Below, in pieces: positions 16,301 through 26,285 of a stretch of DNA of 39,963 bases; the stretch's first letter is position 1; each line of letters begins with the position of its first letter. The notes below the pieces were generated by a model. It had not been told where the DNA came from. It searched no databases and was given only the letters and a program-made list of their open reading frames with translations. A program made the translations under genes and the position numbers. Source of the stretch: Comamonadaceae bacterium PBBC1 (GTDB lineage Bacteria; Pseudomonadota; Gammaproteobacteria; Burkholderiales; Burkholderiaceae_C); NCBI GenBank assembly GCA_002256145.1, contig NKIP01000031.1, forward strand, positions 1 to 39,963, read 5' to 3'.

Positions 16301-18757
16301 TTATCGCGTGCCCCAGACCCAGCCGCCCAAAGGCGGCACTGTCAGCGTCATTTGCGCGCCCTGCACCTGGACCGCCCCTGCACCCCACCACAGGGTCCCG
16401 TGCTTACCACGCAGGGCCGCAGGCAGATCGATCGTCACGGTCTGAGCCTGCCCGCTGTTGTTGTAGGCCATGAGGGCGGTTTGTGATCCATTTTGCCGGG
16501 CGAGCACCACCACATGCGGTGTGCTCACCAACGGGGCCTGCAAAACGCCACGGCGCAACACGGCTTGTTTTTGGCGCAATTGCAGCAAGGCCTTGAAGTC
16601 ACTGCGCAAGGCCAAATCAGGTTGCCCACCCTGATCGGCCCAAGGGTAAGTCATGCGGTTGTACGGGTCATCGCCACCGCTTTGGCCCACCTCATCGCCG
16701 TAATACACCGTGGGCGAGCCGGGCAGCGTCATCTGCACCAAGGTGGCCAGTCGCAGTTTTTGTTTGGCCTGTTGAATGACTTCGGGCGTGGCACCGAGCG
16801 GGCCGCCCAGCACGTGCAGGGCACGCGCCTGGTCGTGGCTTGACAACAAATTCATCAGCGCATGAAAGGCCTGCCGGGGATAGGCCTCGCGCAAGTGCTC
16901 GATGTTGGACACCAGCTTGCGCGCATCGCTGCCGTTGGCAAAGTCCAGCACCGCATTGCGCAGCACATAGTTCATGGTCGAGTCAAACGTGTCACCCAGC
17001 AAGTATTTGGACGCATCGAACCAGGTCTCGGCGATCGTGATCGCGTCCGGCCGAGTCTGCTTGACCGCGTGCCGCCATTCACGCCAGAAGTCATCGGGCA
17101 CCCAGGGGGCCACATCCATGCGCCAGCCTGCAGCCCCTTTGCGCAGCCAACTGCGGGTGACCGAGTCTTTGTCGCCATAGGCAAACTTGCGCCAACCGGG
17201 CATTGCCTTGTTCAACTCGGGCAAATCGCTCACACCCACCCAACCTTTGAACTGCATGTCGGGCTCGGCCTGCGTGGCATCGAAGCTGAACCAGTTGGCG
17301 TAGGGCGAGTCAGCCCGAATGCGGCCGTTGGCAAATGCGCCTTGGTCCTGTGTGCTGTAGTTGCCAAAGCGGTCAAAGTAGCGCGAGTCGGCCCCCACAT
17401 GGTTGAGCGAAGCATCGGGGATGATGCGGATGCCGCGCTTGGCTGCTTCACGGGTCAGGCGGGTGAAATCGGCGTTCGTTCCAAAGGCCGGGTCAATCTG
17501 GTGGTAGTCGGCCGTGTCGTACTTGTGGTTGCTGGCGGCCTTGAACACGGGCGTCATGTAGATCGCATTGGCCCCCAGGTCGCGGATGTCGTCGAGCTTG
17601 TCGATGATGCCTTGCAGATCGCCGCCAAAGAAATCGTTGTTGTAATGTGCGTCCGAGCCGTCGCCCGTGCCGGGTTTGAAGGGCGTTTCGCCCCAACGGC
17701 CATGCACCTCAATGCCATGCTGGTGGTACTTGCGCTCACCGACTTTCGGGTCGTTGGCCGGGTTGCCGTTGCGAAAGCGTTCGGGAAAGATGTAGTAATA
17801 CACCGCGTCCTGTGCCCAAGCGGGTACTTTGAAGGCCGGGTCGTGCACCGTGATGCGAAAGCGCCGCACACGCCGATCTTGTGCAATGGGCAAGCTCACC
17901 TGGCCCAAGCCGCCACTGCCTTTTTCTTGGGTCCAGTAAATCGGCTCGACATTGTTCTGATAGACGTACTTCACACCACCGATCAGGACTTCGAACCAGT
18001 AGCCGTAAATGGCTTTGTCTTTGAATCGGTAACGGGCCTTGAACAACTCATGCGCACCCGCTGACGTGCGCTGCATGTTGATGCGTGTCAGGTTGCGGTA
18101 GTCCAGCACCTCTTGGTTACCTTCGAGGCGGCGCACATCGAGCACCAACGTGGCCTGCTGCACACCGGGCAAGGCCTTGAGCGCCCAGTGCACGGTCTCG
18201 TTTTGCGGCACCGCGCCAAAGGGGCTGCGGTAAGCCAGATCCCGCGAGTCGTGGTGCAAACTGAGCGCCACCGGGTCGGTCACCGGCTGCTGGCGGGGGT
18301 CCACAAAATGCGGGGCCTGTACCTGCAGCTGCGCAGTCGCCCCCTGCCAAGTCAAACGCAAAGTGTGCGCGCCCGCAAAGCTGTGTTTGGCCCCCGGCAC
18401 ACCCGGCTTGTCGGGGGCCATAAGCAGCACCTCCTTGGCTGCACCCGACACCGCCATGGACCAGCTGCGCCCCGCGCTCCACTGCGCATCGGCCAGTTTG
18501 AATTCGTGCTCGCCCTGCAAGTTCACATTGAGGTAGTAGGCGTTGCAGTCCCAAAAAAACTCAAAGTCGTCTTGCGCCGTCCAGCCGTTCATGCTGCCAC
18601 GCAAATACAGGGGCGGCATGCCCGCTGGTGCGGCGCTGCAGGTGGTGTTGCTGCCTTGGGCCAGGTTATCGGGCACGGCCGTTTGCGCCAAAGCACTGTG
18701 CACACAAGCTGCCGCCATCAGGGCCGCCAGGCCCACTCGATCAGACCACATCGTCAT
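16301..18757 (-). CDS. Exported neopullulanase/cyclomaltodextrinase-like GH13 enzyme with N-terminal accessory domains
   Basis: The 818-residue protein has a signal peptide (about 1-25, ACVHSALAQ), a carbohydrate-binding-like N-terminal domain (about 45-150, starting PLYLRGSMNGWT), a second beta-sandwich domain (about 160-305) of the kind found in neopullulanases and cyclomaltodextrinases, then the GH13 barrel from about 312 (AWAQDAVYYYIFPERFRNGN). Catalytic residues: D548 in GWRMDVAPW, E577 in TIAETWFD, D642 in LLSSHDQAR. Expected activity is periplasmic or secreted hydrolysis of pullulan, cyclodextrins or branched maltodextrins. Its ATG overlaps the upstream stop codon (ATGA, minus strand), implying translational coupling with the preceding amylase. 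Confidence 0.9.
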   Translation of the reverse strand: MTMWSDRVGLAALMAAACVHSALAQTAVPDNLAQGSNTTCSAAPAGMPPLYLRGSMNGWTAQDDFEFFWDCNAYYLNVNLQGEHEFKLADAQWSAGRSWSMAVSGAAKEVLLMAPDKPGVPGAKHSFAGAHTLRLTWQGATAQLQVQAPHFVDPRQQPVTDPVALSLHHDSRDLAYRSPFGAVPQNETVHWALKALPGVQQATLVLDVRRLEGNQEVLDYRNLTRINMQRTSAGAHELFKARYRFKDKAIYGYWFEVLIGGVKYVYQNNVEPIYWTQEKGSGGLGQVSLPIAQDRRVRRFRITVHDPAFKVPAWAQDAVYYYIFPERFRNGNPANDPKVGERKYHQHGIEVHGRWGETPFKPGTGDGSDAHYNNDFFGGDLQGIIDKLDDIRDLGANAIYMTPVFKAASNHKYDTADYHQIDPAFGTNADFTRLTREAAKRGIRIIPDASLNHVGADSRYFDRFGNYSTQDQGAFANGRIRADSPYANWFSFDATQAEPDMQFKGWVGVSDLPELNKAMPGWRKFAYGDKDSVTRSWLRKGAAGWRMDVAPWVPDDFWREWRHAVKQTRPDAITIAETWFDASKYLLGDTFDSTMNYVLRNAVLDFANGSDARKLVSNIEHLREAYPRQAFHALMNLLSSHDQARALHVLGGPLGATPEVIQQAKQKLRLATLVQMTLPGSPTVYYGDEVGQSGGDDPYNRMTYPWADQGGQPDLALRSDFKALLQLRQKQAVLRRGVLQAPLVSTPHVVVLARQNGSQTALMAYNNSGQAQTVTIDLPAALRGKHGTLWWGAGAVQVQGAQMTLTVPPLGGWVWGTR

Positions 18758-20346
18758 TTCTCCAAAGCAAACACATGCACCGACTGGGCAGGCACGGTGA
18801 TTTGACCCAAGCGCAGCTGCTGCACACGCCCCGCAGGGTACAAAGGCCGCAGCTTGGCGTTGGCTGCCACACCTTCGATGGTCAGGGAGGCCGCTTGCTC
18901 GCCATAGTTGATGAGCACCAGGCTGTGCTCATGCCCAAAGCGGCGTTGGTAAGCCATGAGCGGGCCTTGTGCCTGTGCAAACTCGTAGCTGCCGCGTGCA
19001 ATCGACACCCGGCTGTTGCGCAGCGCCAGCATGTCACGGTAAAAAGACCCGATCGAATGGGGGCTTTGCATCTGCCCCAAGACATGGTGTGTGGCCAGGT
19101 TGCTGGCCAGTGCCCGGTAGGGCTGGCCCGTGGTGAAACCCGCGTTTTTCGGGTCGGGTGTCCAGCTCAATGGTCCTCGAATTTTAGGGTCATCACTGAG
19201 GCCCTTGACCCCGCCCATGCCAATGTGCTCACCGTAATAAATGAAAGGCGTGCCCGGCAACAAAAGGTAGGTGGCGGCCGCCAATTTGTAGTGGGTCTCG
19301 TTGCCGCCCACCTGATCCCACAGGCGCTGACCGGCGAACTGGTCGTGGTTGGACACGAAGGTGGCCAGGGTGTGTGGTGCCTTCACAAAGTACTGCACCA
19401 CCTCTTGAATGGCTTTGGCATCCCCTTTGGCGGCCGGGACGATTTTGTTCTCCAGTCCAAACGCAAACGAGCCGCCACAGACCTCTGGGTTGGCATAGGC
19501 GCGGGGCTGAGCCGTGGCTTCACACACCACATAACGGCCCGGGTAGGATTGAATCAGGCGCGTCAAATCGCCCGTCAACTGTCGGCTCTCGGGCTGGTCG
19601 TTCCAGTCCTTGGCGTTGTTTTCGATCAAGTGGGGCACCGCGTCCAGGCGCATGCCGTCCAGCCCCCGGTTGAGCCAAAAGCGCAGGCTGTCCTGGTGGT
19701 AGGCCACCACCTGAGGATGGCGCAAATTGAAGTCGGGCATGGGTGCGCCAAAGGTGGCCAAATAACTGCCCTTGGGGGTTTGAACCCAAGGATCGCGCCC
19801 CCAGATGTCCCAGCCTTGGGGGTGTTCCTGCCGCCACTCGTACCAAGCGCGGTAAGGCCCTTGGGGCTCACGCTGGCTCTGTACAAACAAGGGGTGTGTG
19901 TCTGCGCTGTGGTTGACCACATAGTCCATGATCACCCCGATGCCCCGCGCATGGGCTTCGCGGATCAGTTCATCAAAATCGGCCAAAGTACCGTAGGCCG
20001 GTTCGATGTCGCGGTAATCGGTGGTGGCGTAACCATGGTCCCCGTCGGCGCTGCGCGTGATGGGCATCAGCCAGATGCCCCGGATGCCCAGCTTTTGTAA
20101 ATGGTCCAAGGACTGCGTCAAACCGCGCAAGTCACCAATACCATCGCCATTGCTGTCTCGCCAGCTGCGCACAAAAATTTCCATGAACGCACCGTGCTGC
20201 CAGCCCTCGGGCAAGGCACTGGGCCGCAGTTGTGCGGGCACAGGGCTCAGGTCCACCGGCGCTTGGGCCTGCACAGCGCCAGACAGCGCCAGCATCCAGG
20301 CGGCACAGGCCTTTCGGACCAAATGATTTGAAAACAATGAAGGCAT
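18754..20346 (-). CDS. Exported GH13 alpha-amylase (paralogue of the adjacent lipoprotein amylase)
   Basis: The 530-residue protein has a signal peptide (about 1-28, LALSGAVQAQA), then WQHGAFMEIFVRSWRDSNGDGIGDL leading into the GH13 barrel. Catalytic residues: D235 in MRLDAVPHL, E276 in VVCEATAQ, D335 in VSNHDQFAG; MDYVVNHSAD is region I. The DSNGDGIGD stretch resembles the calcium-binding loop of alpha-amylases/glucosidases. A beta-sandwich domain closes the chain. It shares a closely similar layout with the upstream gene (ALPEGW/SLPDGW, IWLMPIT/LWLMPVT, YYLLLPGTPFIYYGE-type stretch), so the two arose by tandem duplication. It starts 12 bases after that gene and overlaps the next by four bases. 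Confidence 0.92.
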   Translation of the reverse strand: MPSLFSNHLVRKACAAWMLALSGAVQAQAPVDLSPVPAQLRPSALPEGWQHGAFMEIFVRSWRDSNGDGIGDLRGLTQSLDHLQKLGIRGIWLMPITRSADGDHGYATTDYRDIEPAYGTLADFDELIREAHARGIGVIMDYVVNHSADTHPLFVQSQREPQGPYRAWYEWRQEHPQGWDIWGRDPWVQTPKGSYLATFGAPMPDFNLRHPQVVAYHQDSLRFWLNRGLDGMRLDAVPHLIENNAKDWNDQPESRQLTGDLTRLIQSYPGRYVVCEATAQPRAYANPEVCGGSFAFGLENKIVPAAKGDAKAIQEVVQYFVKAPHTLATFVSNHDQFAGQRLWDQVGGNETHYKLAAATYLLLPGTPFIYYGEHIGMGGVKGLSDDPKIRGPLSWTPDPKNAGFTTGQPYRALASNLATHHVLGQMQSPHSIGSFYRDMLALRNSRVSIARGSYEFAQAQGPLMAYQRRFGHEHSLVLINYGEQAASLTIEGVAANAKLRPLYPAGRVQQLRLGQITVPAQSVHVFALEK

Positions 20347-20358
20347 GACTGGTTGTGC

Positions 20359-22011
20359 TCAGTGGTGTTGTCGGTACACGGTGACCGATTGGGGTGGCTG
20401 GCTCAGGGTGGCTGTGCCATCCAGACCGGCCACCAGCTCAGGCGCTGACGGGTACTCAGCGACCCACCGGGTCGCGGCACCCAGCGCATTCAGGGTGACG
20501 GGCTGCGCCATCAGCCCGTAGTTGTAAAGCACCAGGGTGCGCTCGCTGCCCCAGTTGCGCTGAAAACCCATGAGCGTCCCATGTGCCCAAGCCGCGCTGT
20601 AGTCGCCCCGCGCCAAAGAAGGCAAGCGTTGACGCAGGCCGATCAGGGTTTTGTAAAAACTGTGCAAACTGCCCTCGACCCCGTGTTGGGCTTGCACATG
20701 GTTGACCGCAATGTTGGCCGACGCGGCGCGAAACGGCACGCCCGATGTGAAGCCGCTGACCTGCCCCGTCCAGCTCATGGGCGTGCGCAAGGCCCAGTCC
20801 CCAGACAGGCCCGAGCCATTGGCCATGCCGATTTCTTCGCCGTAATAAATGAAGGGCGTGCCCGGCAAGAGCAGATAACTGGCAGCGGCCAGCTTGTACT
20901 GCGCCAAGTTGCCCGACAACTGGTTCCACACGCGCTCACCCGCAAAGCTGTCGTGATTGGCCAAAAACGTGGCCATGCCGGGCGGTGCCGTGAGAAAGTA
21001 CTGGTTGAGCGAGGCGATGGCCGCGCTGTCCCCCCGAACTGCACGCAGGATGTGGTCCTTGAGGTCAAAAGCAAAGGCGCGGCCACACGAGGTCGTGGCC
21101 GCAAAAGCCTGGGGGGCCGCAGGCGCTTCACACACCATGAAACGCTTGTCGTAACTGTTCAACAGCGCCTGAACCTGCCCCATGATGCGGTGGTTCTCGG
21201 GTTGACTCTCCCAGGCCGTGGGGCCGTTTTCGACCAAATTGCCCACCGCATCAAAACGGAACCCGTCCACCCCCAGGTTCAACCAAAAGCGCAGATTGTC
21301 ATGGTGAAAGGTCGTGACCTGCTCGTTTTTCCAGTTGAAGTCGGGCATGCCGGACCAAAAGGGTGCGTAGTAAACACCGTTGCCGCTGCTGTACCAAGGG
21401 TTTTGCCCCCACACACGCCAGCCCGAAGGTGCCGTGTCCTGCCAGACAAAATAGGGGCGCTGCGGGTTGCGTTTGGCCGAGGCGGCATTCAAAAACAAGG
21501 GATGCTGGCTGCTGGCATGGTTGATCACATGGTCCAGGATCACCCCCATGCCACGCTGGTGGGCTTGCGTCAGCAGTTGGCTCATGTCGGCCAAGCTGCC
21601 GTAATCGGCGTCAATGCTGCGGTAATGCGTGACCGCATAACCGTGGTCGTGATCTTCGCTCTGGGTCACGGGCATCAGCCACAGACCCTGAACACCCAAA
21701 TCTTGCAAATAGTCCAGCTGCGAGATCAAGCCCTTGAGGTCGCCTTTACCGTCGCCATCGCTGTCTTTGTAGCCCCGCACATAAATTTGCATGAAGGCAC
21801 CGTTCATCCAGCCATCGGGCAGCGAGCTGGCCCCCCCTTGGGCCTGCACAGCGCCCACATCGGGCACCGCCAAATTGCGGCCTGTGCCCGACTCCAGGTT
21901 CACAGACGCACTTGGCACCACCCCGCCTCCACCACCACAGGCCGCCAACAGCACAACGAGGGCCACAAACCCAAGCCCTTTCAGGCTGAATGCGCGAAGT
22001 GTTTTTGTCAT
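20359..22011 (-). CDS. Lipoprotein GH13 alpha-amylase, likely outer-membrane anchored
   Basis: The 550-residue protein starts at the ATG at 22011, giving a lipoprotein signal peptide with lipobox LAAC (C25). The residues after Cys are glycines rather than aspartate, so sorting to the outer membrane by Lol is expected. The GH13 barrel has VILDHVINHASS, D254 in GFRFDAVGN, E295 in FMVCEAPAA and D354 in LANHDSFAG, with DSDGDGKGD as a calcium-loop-like stretch. It would cut starch or maltodextrin at the cell surface or inner leaflet of the outer membrane. It is first in a four-gene minus-strand operon, divergent from pulA, with a HexR-like box in the shared promoter region. A reading from 22068 is rejected because it hides the lipobox. 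Confidence 0.92.
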   Translation of the reverse strand: MTKTLRAFSLKGLGFVALVVLLAACGGGGGVVPSASVNLESGTGRNLAVPDVGAVQAQGGASSLPDGWMNGAFMQIYVRGYKDSDGDGKGDLKGLISQLDYLQDLGVQGLWLMPVTQSEDHDHGYAVTHYRSIDADYGSLADMSQLLTQAHQRGMGVILDHVINHASSQHPLFLNAASAKRNPQRPYFVWQDTAPSGWRVWGQNPWYSSGNGVYYAPFWSGMPDFNWKNEQVTTFHHDNLRFWLNLGVDGFRFDAVGNLVENGPTAWESQPENHRIMGQVQALLNSYDKRFMVCEAPAAPQAFAATTSCGRAFAFDLKDHILRAVRGDSAAIASLNQYFLTAPPGMATFLANHDSFAGERVWNQLSGNLAQYKLAAASYLLLPGTPFIYYGEEIGMANGSGLSGDWALRTPMSWTGQVSGFTSGVPFRAASANIAVNHVQAQHGVEGSLHSFYKTLIGLRQRLPSLARGDYSAAWAHGTLMGFQRNWGSERTLVLYNYGLMAQPVTLNALGAATRWVAEYPSAPELVAGLDGTATLSQPPQSVTVYRQHH

Positions 22012-22117
22012 GGGATATCTCAAATCAACAGGCCGCCGAAATGTAGGAAAGTTACAGATTCTCCCCACTCCAGCCCCATCACTGCTAAGTAATTACCCTA
22101 AATAGATGTCAAAAAGC

Positions 22118-22146
22118 CTGACTTTATGTAGTTTTATTACGATAAT
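22118..22146 (+). promoter_or_regulatory. Putative sigma-70 promoter of the pulA–ABC operon with embedded HexR-like box
   Basis: CTGACT (22118-22123) and GATAAT (22141-22146) are separated by 17 bases and each resembles the sigma-70 consensus. The spacer contains almost the entire HexR-like box, which places a bound repressor directly on the promoter. The start codon follows 30 bases later. Promoter assignment is by eye. Confidence 0.5.
22127..22141. promoter_or_regulatory. HexR/RpiR-like box in the pulA / lipoprotein amylase divergent region (TGTAGTTTTATTACG)
   Basis: It matches 14 of 15 positions of TGTARTWWWAYTACA. It lies 36 bases before pulA and about 115 bases before the divergent lipoprotein amylase gene, so one site could control both amylolytic operons. 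A second partial palindrome, GTAATTAC, lies at 22089-22096. Confidence 0.6.
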
Positions 22147-22176
22147 CAACTTGTCTGTGACCCACTTCCTTTGCGC

Positions 22177-25008
22177 ATGACCAGTTTATTGACCCGTTCG
22201 GCTTTTCGATGGTTCACCTCGGTGTGCGCGGGCGCGTGCCTGCTCGTCCCGCTTGCCAAGGTGTCGGCCCACGCCGCACAACCCTCGCTCGCCGCACCGG
22301 TGGCAGACCTGTGCAACAGCACGGACCCCAGCACGGTGCTGCAGGCCAACCCACAGGCACTGCCCGCACAGGCGCACTGGCTGCACGGTGTACTGCTGCA
22401 GTGGCCCACTCACACCGCCCTGACCAATGGCCACCGTTTCAGCCTACTGGCTTCGCCAAAAAGCCGATTGCAAGTGCAGCTTGGCCGCCCCGCCGAAGGG
22501 GTTGAGCAGCGCTGGCCCCTGCGCATTTCCCCTGGTCCTCTATCGCCAGCTCTGCGCCAACGCTTTGACTTCCTCAAACCAGGTGTGTTGCTGCAGATGC
22601 CCCCTTTGCCTGGTGTTACGCAGCGCGACCTGCACACCCAACAAACCGTGCTGGTTGAAGAAGACGCACAAGGCCGGGTGGTGGCCGCCACACGCGTGCA
22701 GGCCGCAGGCGCGCTCGATGCGCTTTTTGCGCCCAGCGCACAAGCTGTGCACTTGGGTCCCAGCTTTCACGGCCAACAAGTGAAGTTGGCCCTGTGGGCT
22801 CCCACCGCGCAACAGGTGCAGCTGTGCCTGTACCCCGGGGCCACAACACCTGCCAGCCAAATGCAAGTGTTGCAGCGCGACGCCACCAGCGGCACCTGGT
22901 CGGCCACGCTGCCCGCCAAAGCCACTGGCGCGTATTACCGTTTTGCCGTGACCGTGCATGTGCCCGGTGTGGGTTTGGTGCGCAACCTTGTCACCGACCC
23001 TTACGCCGTCAGTTTGAGTGCCAATTCCCTGCGCAGCCAAATCCTAGACTTGAACGATACGGCCTTGCAGCCTGCGGACTGGATGCGTGACACGCCCCCG
23101 GCCATCGTCCGCCATACCACCGACATGGTGATTTACGAGCTGCATGTGCGGGACTTTTCAGTCAGCGACGACTCGGTGCCCGTGGCCGACCGGGGCAAAT
23201 ACCTGGCCTTCACGCATGGCCAGTCGCGGGGCATGCAGCACCTCAAAGCCCTGGCCCGTGCTGGCCTGACCGATGTGCATTTGTTGCCCGTGTTTGACCT
23301 GGCCAGCGTGCCCGAAACCTCGTGCCTGAGCCCACAGCCCTCGGGCAACGCCAACAGCGACAGCCAACAAGCCGCAGTGAAAGCCGTGGCCGCACAAGAC
23401 TGCTTCAACTGGGGCTACGACCCCTTCCATTTCAATGCCCCCGAAGGCAGCTACGCCAGCGATGCACAAGACGGCACACGCCGCGTGATCGAGTTGCGCC
23501 AGATGGTGCAAGCCCTGCACCGCGCGGGGCTGCGCGTGGGCATGGACATGGTCTACAACCACACTTCAGCCTCGGGTCAGCACGCGCAATCGGTGCTCGA
23601 CCGCATCGTCCCCGGCTACTACCAGCGGCTCAATGACCAAGGCGTGGTCAAGCGCTCCACCTGCTGCGACAACACCGCCACCGAGCATGTGATGATGGAC
23701 AAGCTGATGTCCGACTCGGTGCTGCTGTGGGCGCGCCACTACAAAATGGACTCCTTCCGATTTGACCTGATGGGGCACCAACCCAAAAAGGCCATGGTGC
23801 GCATGCACCAGCGCATCGAGAAGGCCTTGGGACGGCGCATCGACTTCATTGGCGAAGGCTGGAACTTTGGCGAAGTGGCCAATGGAGCACGTTTTGTGCA
23901 GGCCTCGCAGCTGTCTTTGAACGGCACAGGCATCGGCACCTTCAATGACCGTTTGCGCGACGCCGTGCGTGGCGGCAGCGCCAGCGACACCCCCGAGCGC
24001 ATTCAGGCCGACCAAGGCTACATCAGCGGCTTGGTGCTGCAGCCCAACGCCCAGGCCCGCGCTGGACAAAACCCACAAGACCTGATGAAAGTGGCCGACC
24101 AAGTGCGTGCCGGTTTGGCAGGATCACTGCGCACTTACCGCATGACCACCGCCACCGGTGAGCCACGCGCTTTGCAGGACATCCCCTACGGCACGCAGCC
24201 CACGGGCTATGTGCAAGAACCCAGCGAAGTGGTGAATTACACCGAAAACCACGACAACCTGACGCTCTGGGACAGCTTGGCCTTCAAACTGCCCCGCACC
24301 ACCAGCGCAGCAGAACGCGCCCGGGTGCAAGTGCTGGGCGCGGCCCTGGTGGCCTTCAGCCAAGGCGTGGCCTACTTTCATGCGGGGCAGGACATCCTGC
24401 GCTCCAAGTCGCTTGACGGCAACAGCTACGACTCGGGCGACTGGTTCAACCGCTTGGACTGGACCTACCAAACCAACCACTTCGGCACAGGCTTGCCGCC
24501 CCAACAAGACAACGGGCACCTGTACCCCCTGATGTGTGATCTGCTGCCAGACCCGGCGCTGCAAGCGGCCCCTGCCGACATCGCTTTTGCGCGTGATGCG
24601 TTTCGCGACCTGCTGAAAATCCGCGCCAGCAGCACGCTGCTGCGCATGCCCACGGCGGCCGACATCCACCAGCGCCTGCGCTTTTTCAACGTCGGTCCCA
24701 CACAAAACCCGGCCGTGATCGCCGCGCACCTGGATGGCCGAGGCCTGCGCGGAGCCCGCTTTGACGAGATGGTGCTGCTGCTCAATGTCGACGCCCGCCC
24801 CCACAGCCTGAGCGATGCGGCGCTGCAGGGCAAAGCCTTGCAACTGCACCCGGTGCACCGGGACCCGGCCGCCGCCGACACACGGCCAGCACAGCTGGCC
24901 CGCCACGACGCGGCCACCGGACGCTTTGAGGTGCCTGCGCGCACCGCTCTGGTTTATGTTTTGCCTGCCAGCACGTCTGACACCAAGCCCATGGATTCCC
25001 CAAAATGA
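22177..25008 (+). CDS. pulA: Exported pullulanase-type alpha-1,6-glucosidase
   Basis: The 943-residue debranching enzyme has an N-terminal signal peptide (about 1-33), a large N-terminal region, a CBM48-like domain (about 195-290, [17 protein letters not shown]) and a GH13 barrel. The pullulanase hallmark YNWGYDP appears as FNWGYDP (410-416). MDMVYNHT is region I. Catalytic residues are D530 in FRFDLMGH, E560 in IGEGWNFGE and D693 in TENHDN. It cleaves alpha-1,6 branches of amylopectin/pullulan outside the cytoplasm. The start is ATG 22177 (a TTG six bases upstream is the alternative); no clear ribosome binding site is visible. Its stop overlaps the next start (ATGA), coupling debranching to the ABC transporter. 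Confidence 0.93.
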   Translation: MTSLLTRSAFRWFTSVCAGACLLVPLAKVSAHAAQPSLAAPVADLCNSTDPSTVLQANPQALPAQAHWLHGVLLQWPTHTALTNGHRFSLLASPKSRLQVQLGRPAEGVEQRWPLRISPGPLSPALRQRFDFLKPGVLLQMPPLPGVTQRDLHTQQTVLVEEDAQGRVVAATRVQAAGALDALFAPSAQAVHLGPSFHGQQVKLALWAPTAQQVQLCLYPGATTPASQMQVLQRDATSGTWSATLPAKATGAYYRFAVTVHVPGVGLVRNLVTDPYAVSLSANSLRSQILDLNDTALQPADWMRDTPPAIVRHTTDMVIYELHVRDFSVSDDSVPVADRGKYLAFTHGQSRGMQHLKALARAGLTDVHLLPVFDLASVPETSCLSPQPSGNANSDSQQAAVKAVAAQDCFNWGYDPFHFNAPEGSYASDAQDGTRRVIELRQMVQALHRAGLRVGMDMVYNHTSASGQHAQSVLDRIVPGYYQRLNDQGVVKRSTCCDNTATEHVMMDKLMSDSVLLWARHYKMDSFRFDLMGHQPKKAMVRMHQRIEKALGRRIDFIGEGWNFGEVANGARFVQASQLSLNGTGIGTFNDRLRDAVRGGSASDTPERIQADQGYISGLVLQPNAQARAGQNPQDLMKVADQVRAGLAGSLRTYRMTTATGEPRALQDIPYGTQPTGYVQEPSEVVNYTENHDNLTLWDSLAFKLPRTTSAAERARVQVLGAALVAFSQGVAYFHAGQDILRSKSLDGNSYDSGDWFNRLDWTYQTNHFGTGLPPQQDNGHLYPLMCDLLPDPALQAAPADIAFARDAFRDLLKIRASSTLLRMPTAADIHQRLRFFNVGPTQNPAVIAAHLDGRGLRGARFDEMVLLLNVDARPHSLSDAALQGKALQLHPVHRDPAAADTRPAQLARHDAATGRFEVPARTALVYVLPASTSDTKPMDSPK

Positions 25009-26279
25009 CTGCGATGAAACCACCTCTTCCAAACCTGCACCGCTGGATGTTGGGCATGGGCCTGGCCTTGGGCCTGGGCACCGCCGCTCAGGCCGTAGAG
25101 GTCACCATCACCTGCGGCCCCAGCGGCAGCGATGTGGAGTTCTGCCTGAAACACGCCCAAGCTTGGGCCACCAAAACCGGCCACACCATCAAGAACTTTT
25201 CGCCGCCCACCAGCCCCACTGAAAAACTGGCGCTCTACCGCCAGCTCTTTGCGGCCAAGTCTGGGGACATCGATGTGCTGCAAATCGACACCGCCTGGCC
25301 GGGCATCCTCAAAGACCACCTGCAAGACCTCAAGCCCTTCAGCAAAGGGCTAGAAAACCAGCACTTCCCCGCCATCGTGACCAACAACACGGTGGGCGGG
25401 CGTCTGCTGGCCATGCCGTGGTACACCGATGCGGGCCTGCTGTACTACCGAAAAGACTTGCTGGCCAAGTACAAACTGCCCGTGCCCACCACTTGGGAAG
25501 AGCTCACCGCCGCCGCGCAAAAAGTGCAAGCCGGGGAACGCGCCAAAGGCGACAATGATTTTCATGGCTTTGTGTTCCAGGCCAAGGCCTATGAAGGCCT
25601 GACCTGCAACGCGCTCGAATGGGTCAGCGGCAGCGGCGGCGGCACCGTGGTCGATGCGCAAGGCCAGATCACCATCAACAACGCACAGGCTGCACAAGCC
25701 CTGAACCGCGCCGCCCGCTGGATTGGCACCATCTCGCCCGTGGGCGTGCTCAACTACGAAGAAGAAGAGGCACGCGGCGTGTTCCAAAACGCCAACGCCT
25801 TGTTCATGCGCAACTGGCCTTATGCCTGGTCCTTGCTGCAAAAGGACGACAGCTTGGTCAAGGGCAAGGTGGGCATTGCCAAACTGCCAGGCACCCCCAG
25901 CGCCGCCACCTTGGGTGGCTGGCACTTGGGTGTGTCCAAGTACAGCAAAAACGCCGCCATTGCCGCTGACTTGGTGATGTACATGACCAGCGCCCAGGTG
26001 CAAAAAGCCCGCGCCATGGGCGGCTCCTTCAACCCCACGCTGCCTGCGCTGTACCAAGACAAAGACATCATCACCGCCAACGATTTCATGTCGAGTTTGG
26101 CCGATGTGTTTGCCAACAGCGTGGCCCGCCCCACCACCGCCACCGGCCTGAAGTACCCGCAGGTCAGCCAAAGTTTTTACAACGCGGCGCACGAGGTCAT
26201 GTCCCAACGCGCCACCGGGGAAGAGGCGGTCAAAAAACTTGAATCCCGCCTCAAACAAATCCGCCGCAAACACTGGTAA
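25005..26279 (+). CDS. ABC transporter sugar-binding protein (maltose/alpha-glucoside type)
   Basis: The 424-residue periplasmic binding protein has a signal peptide (about 1-30, LGLGTAAQA) and the family-1 solute-binding fold: VEVTITCGPSGSDVEFC at the mature N terminus, GDIDVLQIDTAWPG (about 86-99), LLAMPWYTDAGLLYYRKDLL (about 134-153), VPTTWEEL, ALFMRNWPYAWS and LGGWHLGVSKYS. No lipobox is seen, so it is soluble. It would capture maltodextrins, maltose or trehalose for the downstream permeases. It overlaps pulA by four bases. The order binding protein–permease–permease–alpha-glucosidase–ATPase equals rhizobial aglEFGAK; ThuE-like trehalose/maltose binding is the closest alternative. Confidence 0.92.
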   Translation: MTAMKPPLPNLHRWMLGMGLALGLGTAAQAVEVTITCGPSGSDVEFCLKHAQAWATKTGHTIKNFSPPTSPTEKLALYRQLFAAKSGDIDVLQIDTAWPGILKDHLQDLKPFSKGLENQHFPAIVTNNTVGGRLLAMPWYTDAGLLYYRKDLLAKYKLPVPTTWEELTAAAQKVQAGERAKGDNDFHGFVFQAKAYEGLTCNALEWVSGSGGGTVVDAQGQITINNAQAAQALNRAARWIGTISPVGVLNYEEEEARGVFQNANALFMRNWPYAWSLLQKDDSLVKGKVGIAKLPGTPSAATLGGWHLGVSKYSKNAAIAADLVMYMTSAQVQKARAMGGSFNPTLPALYQDKDIITANDFMSSLADVFANSVARPTTATGLKYPQVSQSFYNAAHEVMSQRATGEEAVKKLESRLKQIRRKHW

Positions 26280-26285
26280 GCCCCC

